64,000 nucleotides of DNA from Diaphorobacter limosus (GTDB lineage Bacteria; Pseudomonadota; Gammaproteobacteria; Burkholderiales; Burkholderiaceae_C): positions 2,326,501 through 2,390,500 of the forward strand of contig NZ_CP136921.1 of NCBI RefSeq assembly GCF_033100095.1, given 5' to 3'. The notes beneath the pieces were generated by a model. That model worked only from the letters and a program-made list of their open reading frames with translations. It searched no databases and was not told the DNA's origin. Of the stretch, positions 21,312 through 30,211 are shown piece after piece (the stretch's first letter is position 1; every line of letters begins with the position of its first letter). Made by a program: the position numbers and the translations under genes.

Positions 21312-22478
21312 GAAAACACGCTACAGCCGATCCGCGTCTTCCATCTGCAGCCGGGCAGCGGCGCGCAAGAGCTGGCGGGCCTGCCCCAGGCGCCGCCGGC
21401 CCAGGGCTTTTACTGGATCGCCTGCACGCGCGCGGCCTTCAGCGCCGAGCTGCCGCGCCTGCAGGCCGCGCTGCAGACACTGGCCGGGCAGCAGCTGGTG
21501 GATCTGCATGTGTCCGACCTGCTCAACGCCCAGCTGCCATCGCATTACGACTACACCGCGCAATACGACCTGCTGGTGGTGCGCCGCCTGGCCCAGGCAC
21601 AAGCCGCCGGCCCCGCGCCGCTGCGCACCAGCGCCCGTGGCGGCCCACCCGTGCTGCGGCGCATAGACACCAGCCCGGTGGGCTTTGCCGTGTTCGACCA
21701 GGTGCTGCTGTCGGTACACCCCGAGGACTGCGGCGTGCGCGACGCCTATGCCGCGCGCCTGGTCACACCCATGGCCGCCGCGGCCATCAGCGCCACCGCG
21801 GCCGAGGCCGTGGTGCACGAGCTGCGCAGCGGCCCCGTGGCCGGCACGCGCCTGCCGCCCAGCCCGGCCGACCTGATGCTGCGCGTGGTCAACCACATCG
21901 TCGACAACTACCTGGATCTGCGCCGCGAACTCTCGCGCCAGCTCGACCACTGGCAGGCCGAGCTGCTGCGCCCGCGCACGCGCTTTGGCAACTGGGGGGC
22001 GTTGCTGGATGCGCGCCTGAACCTGCACCAGCTGGACGAAATCTGCGAAGACCAGCGCACCGCCGTGCGCGCCTGGCTGGAAGCGCTGGACAGCTGGAGC
22101 GAGCCCGAGGGCAGCGCCGCTGCCCTGCGCGAACTGGATCTGCTCAAGGTGCGCAGCCGCGACGTGCTGGAACATATCGAGCGCGTGGTAACCCATGTGC
22201 GCCGCCTGGAGCACAGCACCGAGACCGCCGTGCAGATGCACTTCTCGGTGCAGAGCAACCGCACCAACGACATCATGCGCACGCTCACGGCGCTGACCGC
22301 CGTGTTCCTGCCGCTGAACCTGATCGCCGGCATCTTCGGTATGAACTTCGAGTTCCTGCCGCTCATCCACCAGCAGCACGGCTTCTGGTGGGCCATGGCG
22401 GCCATGGGGCTGATCTCTATCACCCTGGTGGCGCTGTTCTGGCGCAAGCGCTACCTGGCGCGCACAGGCCAGGGTTGA
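21306..22478 (+). CDS. corA: CorA-family magnesium/divalent cation transporter
   Basis: A 390-residue CorA/ZntB-type channel. A long cytoplasmic N-terminal domain is followed by two C-terminal membrane helices. The selectivity signature GMN lies at about residues 345-347 in LIAGIFGMNFEFLPL, followed by a loop and GFWWAMAAMGLISITLVALF. The start is a TTG at 21306 placed five bases after a GGAGG; both lie inside repeat copy E. No better start follows before the conserved domain, so the repeat appears to supply its translation signals. Confidence 0.9.
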
Positions 22479-22580
22479 TCCCCTGCCCCAGCCACGCGCC
22501 GTCGGTGCAAGCCACCCAGGCTTGACGCAGCGCAAGCCCCGGCGGCGGCTGGCTTCCAGAGAGCACCAAGGCATGCCACC
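22479..22580 (+). other. Gap between corA and the flavocytochrome gene
   Basis: About 100 GC-rich bases without an evident promoter, terminator or repeat copy. Confidence 0.3.
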
Positions 22581-23930
22581 ATGGCCGGCATGAAACGCAT
22601 CAAGACCAGTCTGTTCGGCCTGTTCGCGGGCATGACCGCGCTGTGGCTGGTGGCCGAGGCGCCTGCGCTGGCCGCGGCCAAGGGGGTATTTCAGTGGCGC
22701 CACCTGCTGGTGCAGTACACGGGCCTGCTGGCCATGGGGGCGATGTCCGTGGCCATGCTGCTGGCGGTGCGCCCGGCCTGGCTGGAGCCGCGCCTGCATG
22801 GGCTGGACAAGATGTACCGGCTGCACAAATGGCTGGGCGTGGCGGGCCTGGTGCTGGCCATCACGCATTGGCTGTGGGCCCAGGGGCCGAAGTGGCTGGT
22901 GCAGGCCGGGCTGCTCACCCGCCCGGGACGCGGGCCGCGCGCACCCGAGGCGCTGGAGATACTGCGCCTGCTGCGCAGCCTGCGCGGCCTGGCCGAAAAC
23001 CTGGGCGAGAAGGCCTTCTACATCGCCGTGATCCTGATCGCACTGGCGCTGATCAAGCGCTTTCCGTACCGCCATTTCTTTCGCACCCACCGCTGGCTGG
23101 CGCTGGTGTATCTGGTGCTGGTGTTCCATAGCGTGGTGCTGCTGGACTTTGCCTACTGGCGCCAACCCGTGGGCTGGGCCATGGGTCTGCTGCTGGCGTC
23201 GGGCAGCGTGGCCGCCGGCATCAGCCTGCTGCGACGCATAGGCGCGCAGCGCAAGGCGCTGGGCGAGATCGTGCGGCTCGACTACCTCGACGCCGTGCAA
23301 GTGCATGCCGTCACCCTGCAGCTCAAGACCCCCTGGGCCGGCCATGAGGCCGGGCAGTTTGCCTTTGTCACCTTTGACGAGGCCGAGGGCGCGCACCCGT
23401 TCACCATGTCATCGGCCTGGACGGGCGACGGGCGGCTGCTGTTTCTCATCAAGGCGCTGGGCGACTACACGCGCACACTCGGGCATGCGCTGCGCGTGGG
23501 CGACACGGCGATCGTCGAGGGCCCGTACGGGCGCTTTCATTTCGAGGGCAGCGCGCAGCGCCAGATCTGGATCGGCGCGGGCATTGGCGTCACGCCCTTC
23601 GTGGCGCGCATGCAGGCGCTGGCGGCGCAGCCGGACGGCCGTTCGGTGGACTTCTTCCATGTCACGGCCGAGGTGGACGAGCGCGCCCTGGCCCTGCTGC
23701 GCGCCGACGCCCAGGCCGCGGGCGTGCGCCTGCACCTCGTCGTCTCGCGGCGCGGCGACACGGACAGCCTGTTCACCGGCGAGCGCCTGCGCGCCCAGGT
23801 GCCGGACTGGCTGCAGGCCGATGTCTGGTTCTGCGGCCCGGCGAACTTTGGCGATGCGCTGCAGCAAGACCTGGTGGCGCATGGGCTGGCGCCCGGGCAT
23901 TTCCAGCGCGAGCTGTTCGAGATGCGTTGA
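22581..23930 (+). CDS. Ferric-reductase-like flavocytochrome (FRD domain, FAD/NAD-binding)
   Basis: A 449-residue membrane oxidoreductase. The N-terminal half has about six helices with paired His in MYRLHKWLGVAGLVLAITHW and FRTHRWLALVYLVLVFH (b-haem sites). The C-terminal half is a ferredoxin-reductase module: HPFTMSS binds FAD, IWIGAGIGVTPFVARM binds NAD(P), and WFCGP is the closing motif. It moves electrons from NAD(P)H through FAD and haem across the membrane; the acceptor (ferric iron or other) is unknown. ATG at 22581 or at 22590. The repeat at its 3' end separates it from a convergent gene. Confidence 0.9.
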   Translation: MAGMKRIKTSLFGLFAGMTALWLVAEAPALAAAKGVFQWRHLLVQYTGLLAMGAMSVAMLLAVRPAWLEPRLHGLDKMYRLHKWLGVAGLVLAITHWLWAQGPKWLVQAGLLTRPGRGPRAPEALEILRLLRSLRGLAENLGEKAFYIAVILIALALIKRFPYRHFFRTHRWLALVYLVLVFHSVVLLDFAYWRQPVGWAMGLLLASGSVAAGISLLRRIGAQRKALGEIVRLDYLDAVQVHAVTLQLKTPWAGHEAGQFAFVTFDEAEGAHPFTMSSAWTGDGRLLFLIKALGDYTRTLGHALRVGDTAIVEGPYGRFHFEGSAQRQIWIGAGIGVTPFVARMQALAAQPDGRSVDFFHVTAEVDERALALLRADAQAAGVRLHLVVSRRGDTDSLFTGERLRAQVPDWLQADVWFCGPANFGDALQQDLVAHGLAPGHFQRELFEMR

Positions 23931-23992
23931 ATACTATTTAATTAATAGCTGCTAACGCTTATCCATCAAGCGTTACAGCCCATTTTTTTATC
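23931..23992 (+). repeat. Dispersed intergenic repeat, copy F
   Basis: The clearest copy: TACTATTTAATTAATAGC, then TGCTAACGCTT, a 7-base loop, AAGCGTTACAGCCCATTTTTTT. The perfect 7-bp stem AACGCTT/AAGCGTT with T-runs on both sides looks like a bidirectional terminator. It lies between convergent genes and encodes the last codons of the hemerythrin gene. Confidence 0.85.
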
Positions 23993-24517
23993 AGAACACC
24001 CCGCCACCTGACCGGCCACGGGCGCATCGCCCTCGCCCAGGCCGCTGGCGCCGCCCCAGCCCTGCAGGGGCTCATGCGGCAACGCCTCGGGGTGGGCGAT
24101 ATGGCCGGTGGCGGGGTCGTAGCCCACCTGGCGCAGGTGGTGGGCCAGGCCGGCGTCCATGGCGTCGATATGCTGCGGCAGCCATACGGCCAGCTCGGCG
24201 GCCATGAGGCGCAGCTCCACCAGGCGGCCCTTGCGCGCGCGCTCGGTGCCGTCACGCATGATGTTCAGCACCTGCTGGTGTTGCTGGCTGTGGCAGTTGC
24301 CGGCGGCAAAGCGCGTGGCCTGCATCCAGCGGTCTTCCTCGGCGAAATGCGCCTCGGTATGGGCCAGCAGCCGCTCCCAGGCGGCCATCAGCCGCGCGTC
24401 GTCGGCGCCCTGCACGGCCTGCAGCAGCGCCACGCATTCCTGGTGCGTGGCGTCCATCTGGGCCATCTCGACGCCCATGTCCTCGGACCATTGCAATGTC
24501 GTCATGCGGCTGTCCAT
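23966..24517 (-). CDS. Bacteriohemerythrin
   Basis: A 183-residue hemerythrin-domain protein that binds O2 at a di-iron site. Start MTTLQWSEDMGVEMAQMDATHQE (first 20 residues typical) is the family pattern. Ligand positions: His25, His57 with Glu61 (HTEAHFAEED), His76/His80 (HSQQHQQVL) and His116 with Asp121 (WLPQHIDAMD). The C-terminal tail after residue about 135 is not part of the fold, and its last ten residues, from CSDKKMG on, are encoded by repeat copy F. ATG at 24517 or, more likely, 24505. Three bases after the MCE lipoprotein gene. Confidence 0.9.
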   Translation of the reverse strand: MDSRMTTLQWSEDMGVEMAQMDATHQECVALLQAVQGADDARLMAAWERLLAHTEAHFAEEDRWMQATRFAAGNCHSQQHQQVLNIMRDGTERARKGRLVELRLMAAELAVWLPQHIDAMDAGLAHHLRQVGYDPATGHIAHPEALPHEPLQGWGGASGLGEGDAPVAGQVAGCSDKKMGCNA

Positions 24518-24520
24518 GCT

Positions 24521-25153
24521 TCATCGCCCCTGCTGGCGCAGCCAGGCGGCCAGCTCGTCGGCCAGCTGGGCCGTCGCCTCGGCCAGGGCGCGCGCGCCGC
24601 CGGCGGCGTCGGCGCTGGGCGCCGGGCGCCGGGCCACGAACACCTGCTGCGCCACCAGCGTTTCGCCGGTCATGGCGGCATCGGCCAGCACGGCGCGCAG
24701 GCGCACCACGCCGGCGCTGTCCTGGGCGCTGCTGAAGACCTGGCTGAACTCCTCCAGCTGCACGCGCAGCACGCTGGGCAGGCGCCCCTGGCTGGGCTGC
24801 TGCACCGCCGCCTGGTTGGCCGAGAGCACGATGCGCTCGCGCCCCAGGCGCTCGCGCAGCGCCTGCTGCAAAAGCTGCGCGGGCGGCTGGCTCCAGCGCG
24901 CCTGGCTGTAGGGGAGCAGCTGCTGGGCGTTGGCGTAGGCCAGCCGGTACAGCAGGGCGCTGCTGCCCTCGGCCGCGGCTGCACCGCCCACGTCCAGCAA
25001 CACCAGCGGCGGCGCATCCGGCGGGGCCGGCTGGGCCTGGGCGGCGCCGGGGCCAAAGTCGTAGACGGTGGCGCGCGGTGGCGGCTCGGGCAGGGCGGAG
25101 CAGCCCGCCAGCAGGGCGGCGAACAGCAGGCAAAACCCCCTGGCGATGTACAT
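24521..25153 (-). CDS. ABC-type transport auxiliary lipoprotein (MCE system)
   Basis: A 210-residue outer-membrane-type lipoprotein. Signal peptide with lipobox LLAGC (Cys about residue 18), then ATVYDFGP, the typical start of the PqiC-like auxiliary family (PF03886). It is thought to partner MCE proteins in moving lipids between the inner and outer membrane. Start at the ATG at 25153 directly before the signal peptide; the open frame further upstream is only read-through of two repeats. It lies 217 bases from mlaD, a gap holding two repeat elements. Confidence 0.85.
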   Translation of the reverse strand: MYIARGFCLLFAALLAGCSALPEPPPRATVYDFGPGAAQAQPAPPDAPPLVLLDVGGAAAAEGSSALLYRLAYANAQQLLPYSQARWSQPPAQLLQQALRERLGRERIVLSANQAAVQQPSQGRLPSVLRVQLEEFSQVFSSAQDSAGVVRLRAVLADAAMTGETLVAQQVFVARRPAPSADAAGGARALAEATAQLADELAAWLRQQGR

Positions 25154-25164
25154 GTCGCCTATGC

Positions 25165-25254
25165 CCCTCACCCCTCCCTCTCCCCAGAGGGGCGAGGGCG
25201 ACCGGTTGCGCCGGTATTGCTCCCTCTCCCTCTGGGAGAGGGCGGGGGTGAGGG
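25165..25254. repeat. Inverted pair of the CCCTCACCC/CCCTCTCCC-type repeat
   Basis: Two copies of a 33-34-base G/C-biased motif face each other: 25165-25198 and 25222-25254, starting CCCTCACCC and ending GGGTGAGGG. The arms can pair into a long hairpin. This element is widespread in proteobacterial intergenic DNA and, when translated, gives the familiar LTPALSQRERE-type peptide. Confidence 0.85.
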
Positions 25255-25285
25255 CTAGCGGCCCAGTTTGAGGCATGTGATTTAT

Positions 25286-25346
25286 CAGGCGAAAAACGCC
25301 TCCAACGCCCGACTTGTAAACGTCAACAGCTACTGTTTTAATAGTT
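25286..25346 (-). repeat. Dispersed intergenic repeat, copy G
   Basis: GCCTCCAACGCC, spacer, GTCAACAGCTACTG and TTTTAATAG. A diverged copy in the mlaD-lipoprotein gap, next to the inverted CCCTCACCC element. Confidence 0.65.
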
Positions 25347-25370
25347 TTCATGGCAATCCTTGGGGCGGTA

Positions 25371-26348
25371 TCAGGGCTGGGCCGCGGGCGCCACAAAGCC
25401 CGGCTCGCCCGGCCCGGCGGCGCCGCGGCCCGGGCCGTAGATGAGCGACTGCGGGTTGTCGCCAATGCCGCTGACGGTGCGGCCCAGGCGGCGCGCGGCC
25501 TGGGCGGTCTCGTCGGCGGCGTTGTTCACGCGCGGCAGGGTCACGCGGCCAAAGCGGTCCACGGCCACGGCCAGCGAGCGGGCGCTGCTGCTGATCTCGG
25601 TCAGCGGCCCGCCGTCGGCCCGCAGGGCGCGCACGGCCTGGTTCACCTCGTCGGCCGCGCCGGCGGCGCTGGCACCGGCCTGGCGCAGCGCCTGCAGGGT
25701 CTGCTGCGCGTCCTGCGTCAGCGCGGGCATGCCGGCCAGGGCCGGATCCAGGCGCGTGCTGACGGTGTGATCCAGGCGCCGCACCAGCTGGTCTATGCTG
25801 GCGGCGGCGGCGCCCAGATGCTGCAGCGCCTGGCCAAAATGCTGCTGGTTGTCCTCGCCCAGCAAGGTCCCCAGGCGCGCCATCACGTCCTGCACCTGGC
25901 CCAGGATGGCCGGGCCCTGCTCGGCCAGCTGGCTCAGCGGCGAGCTCTGCAGCGGCAGGCGCGGCAGGCCGCTGGCGCCGGGCGCGGGCTGCGGCAGCGG
26001 CGCATCGGCGTCGTCCAGCTGGATATGGGCCAGGCCGGTCACGCCCTGGTAGCCCAGGGTGGCGAAGGTGGTGTCGGCTATGGGCGCGTCGGTGTTCACG
26101 GCGATGCGGATCAGCACATGGCCCACGGCCTGCGGGTCAAAGCCGATGGAGCGCACCTTGCCCACGGCCACGCCCTTGTAGCGCACGGCGGCCTGGGGCT
26201 GCAGGCCGCTGACGCTTTCCTTGCTGGAGAGCTCGTACACCCGGTAGTCGGTCTGGTCGCGCGTGAGCCACATGGCCAGACCCGCCAGCAGCGCGGCGAC
26301 CGCTATCACGAAGATGCCCGCGGCCAGGGCATGTGCTTTGTTTTCCAT
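25371..26348 (-). CDS. mlaD: MlaD-type MCE substrate-binding protein
   Basis: A 325-residue periplasmic protein held by an N-terminal membrane helix (residues about 8-28). The MCE domain follows with YELSSKESVSGLQPQAAVRY, KGVAVGKV and TLGYQGVTGLAHIQLDD. A long helical region comes after it. MCE proteins form hexameric rings that carry lipids. The helical C-terminus is longer than in E. coli MlaD (about 183 residues), closer to the larger MCE proteins. Start overlaps the ATPase stop by one base. Confidence 0.92.
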   Translation of the reverse strand: MENKAHALAAGIFVIAVAALLAGLAMWLTRDQTDYRVYELSSKESVSGLQPQAAVRYKGVAVGKVRSIGFDPQAVGHVLIRIAVNTDAPIADTTFATLGYQGVTGLAHIQLDDADAPLPQPAPGASGLPRLPLQSSPLSQLAEQGPAILGQVQDVMARLGTLLGEDNQQHFGQALQHLGAAAASIDQLVRRLDHTVSTRLDPALAGMPALTQDAQQTLQALRQAGASAAGAADEVNQAVRALRADGGPLTEISSSARSLAVAVDRFGRVTLPRVNNAADETAQAARRLGRTVSGIGDNPQSLIYGPGRGAAGPGEPGFVAPAAQP

Positions 26349-27151
26349 CAGGCCTCCTGGGGCGCAGCGGCGGGGTCAGGCGGCTGCGCCATGGCGCGGC
26401 GCCCGCGTTCGCCGGCAAAGTAATGGTGAATGAAAGGATGGTCGAACTGCGCCACCTGCTGCGCCGTGCCGCTGGTGATGACATGCCGGTCGGCCAGCAC
26501 GGCCACGCGCGTGGACAGGGCAAACAACGTGTCCAGGTCATGCGTGACCATGATCACCGTCAGGCCCAGCGCGGCGTGCAGCTCGCGCAGCAGTTCGCAG
26601 AATTCGTCCGAGCTGAACGGGTCCAGCCCCGCCGTGGGCTCGTCCAGCAGCAGCAGCGGCGGGTCCATGATCAGCGCGCGCGCCAGGGCCACGCGCTTGA
26701 TCATGCCGCCCGAGAGGTCGGCCGGCATGCGCGTGGCGTGCTCGGCCTTCAGCCCCGCCAGGCGCAGCTTGACCATGGCCACGTCCTGCACCAGCGCGGG
26801 CGGCAGCGTGCCCAGCTCGCGCAGCGCAAAGGCAATGTTGTCCAGCACGTTGAAGGCCGAGTACAGCGCGCCATGCTGGAACAGCATGCCCACGCGGGCG
26901 CTGGCGCCCTCGCCTCCGAGCTCGGCGGCGGGCCGGCCCAGCACCGTGACGCTGCCGCGCGTGGGCCGCGTCAGGCCCAGGATATGGCGCAGCAGCACCG
27001 TCTTGCCGGTGCCGGAGCCGCCCACCAGCGCCAGGATTTCGCCGCGGCGCACGGTCAGCTGCAGTTGGTCATGCACGGTGAAGGCGCTGTCGCCCTGGCC
27101 GAAGACGGTGGCCAAGTCGCGGATCTCGATGATGGTGTCTGCATCCGCCAT
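26348..27151 (-). CDS. mlaF: MCE/Mla-family ABC transporter ATPase
   Basis: A 267-residue ATPase. Walker A GGSGTGKT, Q-loop LFQHGALYSAFNV, signature LSGGMIKR, Walker B LLLLDEPTAGLD and the switch His in VTHDLDT are present. The signature LSGGM is characteristic of MlaF. Two bases after the permease gene. Start at the ATG at 27151; the frame stays open upstream through the permease gene but that part is not coding. Confidence 0.93.
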   Translation of the reverse strand: MADADTIIEIRDLATVFGQGDSAFTVHDQLQLTVRRGEILALVGGSGTGKTVLLRHILGLTRPTRGSVTVLGRPAAELGGEGASARVGMLFQHGALYSAFNVLDNIAFALRELGTLPPALVQDVAMVKLRLAGLKAEHATRMPADLSGGMIKRVALARALIMDPPLLLLDEPTAGLDPFSSDEFCELLRELHAALGLTVIMVTHDLDTLFALSTRVAVLADRHVITSGTAQQVAQFDHPFIHHYFAGERGRRAMAQPPDPAAAPQEA

Positions 27152-27153
27152 GA

Positions 27154-28272
27154 TCAGAATCCCACGCTGCGGAAGGCCACGGCGAACACCGCGTCCACGA
27201 TGATGACCATGGTGATGGCGCTGACCACCGAGGCCGTCGTGCCCTCGCCCAGGCTTTGCGTGTTGGGCTTGACGCGCAGCCCCCAGTGGCAGCCGATCAG
27301 GGCGATGAACACGCCGAACACCACCGACTTGGCCATGGCCAGCCAGAGGTTGGAGACTTGCACCGCCGCCGGTAGCACCTGCAGGAAATAGGCCGCCGAG
27401 ATGCCCATGGTCAGATCCGCCGCCAGCATGCCGCCGGCCAGCGCCGCCAGCGTGGTCCACAGCGCGATCAGCGGCATGGCCAGGCCCAGCGCCAGCGCAC
27501 GCGGCAGCACCAGGCGAAAGCCATGCGCTATGCCCATGACGCGCATGGCGTCGAGTTCCTCGGTCACGCGCATCACGCCGATCTGCGCGGTGATGGCCGA
27601 GCCCGAGCGCCCGGCCACCAAAATGGCGCCCAGCATAGGCCCGAGCTCGCGGATCAGCGAGATGCCCAGGATGTTGACGATGAAGGCCTCGGCGCCAAAC
27701 TGGCGCAGCTGCAGGCTCATCAGATAGGCCAGCACCACGCCGATCAGAAAACCCACCAGCGCCGTGATCGGCAGGGCCCGCGCGCCCATCTGGTAGAGAT
27801 GGCCCGAGATGTCGCGCCAGGGCGCGCGCAAGGGCTTCGCCGCCAGGCGCAGCATGTCCAGCAGCAGCTGGCCCACCAGCAACACCAGGCCCGTGAGGTG
27901 GTCCAGCGCGTGCAGCACCAGCTCGCCCAGGCGGTCGATCTGCGTGGACAGGCGCCAGGGGGCGGGGGCCGCGCAGGGTGTGGAGAACTGCGCCACGCGC
28001 TCCAGCATCTGGCGCTGGGTGTCGCTCAGTTCGATCTGCCCCGGCCAGGCGCGGCCCCAGTGGTTCCACAGGATTTGCGCGCCCACATGATCCAGCCGCG
28101 CCAAGTCGCGCAGGTTCCAGGCATGGCCGGGGCCGCAGGCCTTGAGCTCGCCGGCCACGCGCCGCCAGGCCTGGCGCTCGGCAAAGGCCGCCGCCACCCA
28201 GTCACCCTGCGGCAGGGCGCAGGGCGTGGCGGTGCTGTCTTGCACGATGGTCGGAGGGGACGGGACGGGCAT
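27154..28272 (-). CDS. mlaE: MlaE-type permease with N-terminal STAS-like region
   Basis: A 372-residue permease. The C-terminal 250 residues are a MlaE domain with LITALVGFLIGVVLAYLMSL-like helices and IRELGPMLGAILVAGRSGSA, the family hallmark. The N-terminal 110 residues look like a STAS/MlaB-type domain (LPQGDWVAAAF, WNLRDLARLDHVGAQILW), so MlaB and MlaE seem to be fused. This would replace a separate MlaB protein. First gene of the operon permease-ATPase-MCE-lipoprotein. Confidence 0.9.
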   Translation of the reverse strand: MPVPSPPTIVQDSTATPCALPQGDWVAAAFAERQAWRRVAGELKACGPGHAWNLRDLARLDHVGAQILWNHWGRAWPGQIELSDTQRQMLERVAQFSTPCAAPAPWRLSTQIDRLGELVLHALDHLTGLVLLVGQLLLDMLRLAAKPLRAPWRDISGHLYQMGARALPITALVGFLIGVVLAYLMSLQLRQFGAEAFIVNILGISLIRELGPMLGAILVAGRSGSAITAQIGVMRVTEELDAMRVMGIAHGFRLVLPRALALGLAMPLIALWTTLAALAGGMLAADLTMGISAAYFLQVLPAAVQVSNLWLAMAKSVVFGVFIALIGCHWGLRVKPNTQSLGEGTTASVVSAITMVIIVDAVFAVAFRSVGF

Positions 28273-28516
28273 GGTGGTGGTAACGGGGCCGCAGACGCGA
28301 ACGGGATGCGGCGCATCATTTCACAGATTAACACGGGCCTGTGGCGGGCCATGAAAAAACATCAAAATCTGACCATGACGCCCATGGGCTGTTCGCCAAA
28401 AGCAATCAAAACCATAGCATGAAGGAGTTCCCCTCTCGACACTTCAGCGCCGATCCGCACAATCCGCCGCAGCACCGCGCCATCCCTGCGCGGCATTCTC
28501 TCCGACGACGGCCCCC
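28273..28516. other. Divergent intergenic region mlaE // GMC oxidoreductase
   Basis: 244 bases that should hold promoters for both directions. There are short A/T-rich stretches (around 28350-28420) but no pair of hexamers I would defend, and no repeat copy. Confidence 0.35.
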
Positions 28517-30211
28517 ATGAGCGACACCACTTTCGACTACATCATCATCGGCGGCGGCACGGCCGGCGCCCTGCTCGCCAACCGCCTGAGCGCCGACCCC
28601 CAGGCCCGCGTGCTGCTGGTGGAGGCCGGGCGCAAGGACGACTACCACTGGATCCACATTCCCGTGGGCTACCTGTACTGCATAGGCAACCCGCGCACCG
28701 ACTGGCTCTACAACACCGAGCCCGACGCCGGCCTGAACGGCCGCAGCCTGCGCTACCCGCGCGGCAAGACGCTGGGCGGCTGCAGCAGCATCAACGGCAT
28801 GATCTACATGCGCGGCCAGGCGCGCGACTACGACCAATGGGCCGACATCACCGGCGACGACGCCTGGCGCTGGAGCAACGTGCTGCCCGCCTTCAGGCGC
28901 CACGAGGACCATTGGCGCCTGGACGAGCCGGGCAGCGCCAGCGAGGCCTTCCAGCAGCTGCACGGCAACAAGCGCACCGGCAGCACGGGCGAATGGCGCG
29001 TGGACAAGCAGCGCCTGCGCTGGGACATCCTGGATGCATTTGCCCAGGCCGCGACCGAGGCCGGCATTCCTGCCACCGACGACTTCAACCGCGGCACCAA
29101 TGAGGGCGTGGGCTACTTCGAGGTGAACCAGAAGGACGGCTGGCGCTGGAACACCGCCAAGGCCTTTCTGCGCCCGACCTGCTACGGCCGGCCCAACTTC
29201 GAACTCTGGACATCGGCCCAGGCCACGCGCGTGCTCACCGAAAAGCAGGCCGACGGCAGCCTGCGCTGCACCGGCGTGCAGGTGTGGACGGGCGAGGAGA
29301 TGGTCACCGCCCACGCCCAGCAGGAGGTCATCCTGAGCGCCGGCGCCGTGAACTCGCCGCAGATCCTGCAGCTGTCGGGCATGGGCCCGGCGGCGCTGCT
29401 GCGCCAGCATGGCATTGATGTGCGGCTGGACCTGCCCGGCGTGGGCGCCAACCTGCAGGACCACCTGCAGATCCGCGCCGTGTACAAGGTGCAGAACGTG
29501 GCCACCCTGAACACCCTGGCCAATAGCCTGGTGGGCAAGGCAAAAATTGGCCTGGAGTACCTGCTCAAGCGTAGCGGGCCGATGAGCATGGCGCCGTCGC
29601 AGCTGGGCGCCTTCACGCGCAGCCGGCCTGATCTGCCCTGGCCCAACATCGAATACCACGTACAGCCGTTGTCGCTGGAGGCCTTCGGCGAGCCGTTGCA
29701 CGACTTCCCGGCCTTCACCGCCAGCGTCTGCAACCTGAACCCGACCAGCCGCGGCAGCGTGACCATCAAGAACGCCGACTTTCGCAGCGCGCCGGCGATC
29801 GCGCCCAACTACCTGTCCACCCCCGAGGATCGCCAGGTGGCGGCCGACAGCCTGCGCATCACGCGCCACATCGTCGCCCAGCCGGCGCTGGCGCGCTACC
29901 GCCCCGAGGAATACAAGCCCGGCCCGCAGTACCAGAGCGACGAGGAACTGGCGCGCCTGGCCGGCGACATCGCCACCACCATCTTCCACCCCGTGGGCAC
30001 CACGCGCATGGGCCGCATCGACGACCCGCTGGCCGTGCTCGACGCACGGATGCGCGTGCGCGACGGCCGCGGCGGCGTGGTCGCCGGCCTGCGCGTGGTG
30101 GACGCGGGCGCCATGCCCAGCATCACCAGCGGCAACACCAACGCACCCACGCTGATGATGGCCGAGATGGCGGCGCAGTGGATCATCGAGGCCTCGCGCG
30201 CCAAGAGGTGA
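28517..30211 (+). CDS. GMC-family FAD-dependent oxidoreductase (choline/alcohol dehydrogenase type)
   Basis: A 564-residue flavoprotein. The N-terminal FAD motif is YIIIGGGTAGALLANRLS with VLLVEAG. YPRGKTLGGCSSINGMIYMRG is GMC signature 1, GAVNSPQILQLSGMGP signature 2, and FHPVGTTRMG near residue 495 holds the catalytic His. It oxidises an alcohol to an aldehyde; closest in pattern to alcohol/choline dehydrogenases such as AlkJ. No betaine genes are beside it, so the substrate is open. Monocistronic by position. Confidence 0.93.
   Translation: MSDTTFDYIIIGGGTAGALLANRLSADPQARVLLVEAGRKDDYHWIHIPVGYLYCIGNPRTDWLYNTEPDAGLNGRSLRYPRGKTLGGCSSINGMIYMRGQARDYDQWADITGDDAWRWSNVLPAFRRHEDHWRLDEPGSASEAFQQLHGNKRTGSTGEWRVDKQRLRWDILDAFAQAATEAGIPATDDFNRGTNEGVGYFEVNQKDGWRWNTAKAFLRPTCYGRPNFELWTSAQATRVLTEKQADGSLRCTGVQVWTGEEMVTAHAQQEVILSAGAVNSPQILQLSGMGPAALLRQHGIDVRLDLPGVGANLQDHLQIRAVYKVQNVATLNTLANSLVGKAKIGLEYLLKRSGPMSMAPSQLGAFTRSRPDLPWPNIEYHVQPLSLEAFGEPLHDFPAFTASVCNLNPTSRGSVTIKNADFRSAPAIAPNYLSTPEDRQVAADSLRITRHIVAQPALARYRPEEYKPGPQYQSDEELARLAGDIATTIFHPVGTTRMGRIDDPLAVLDARMRVRDGRGGVVAGLRVVDAGAMPSITSGNTNAPTLMMAEMAAQWIIEASRAKR

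Noticed and set aside
21321..23396. 691-residue open frame antisense to corA and the flavocytochrome
   Set aside because: Gln/His-rich shadow translation with no recognisable domain; the sense genes have clear motifs.
25154..25465. N-terminal extension of the MCE auxiliary lipoprotein through the repeats
   Set aside because: The extension translates the two repeat elements and would put the lipobox more than 100 residues inside the protein. The ATG at 25153 is right before a clean lipoprotein signal.
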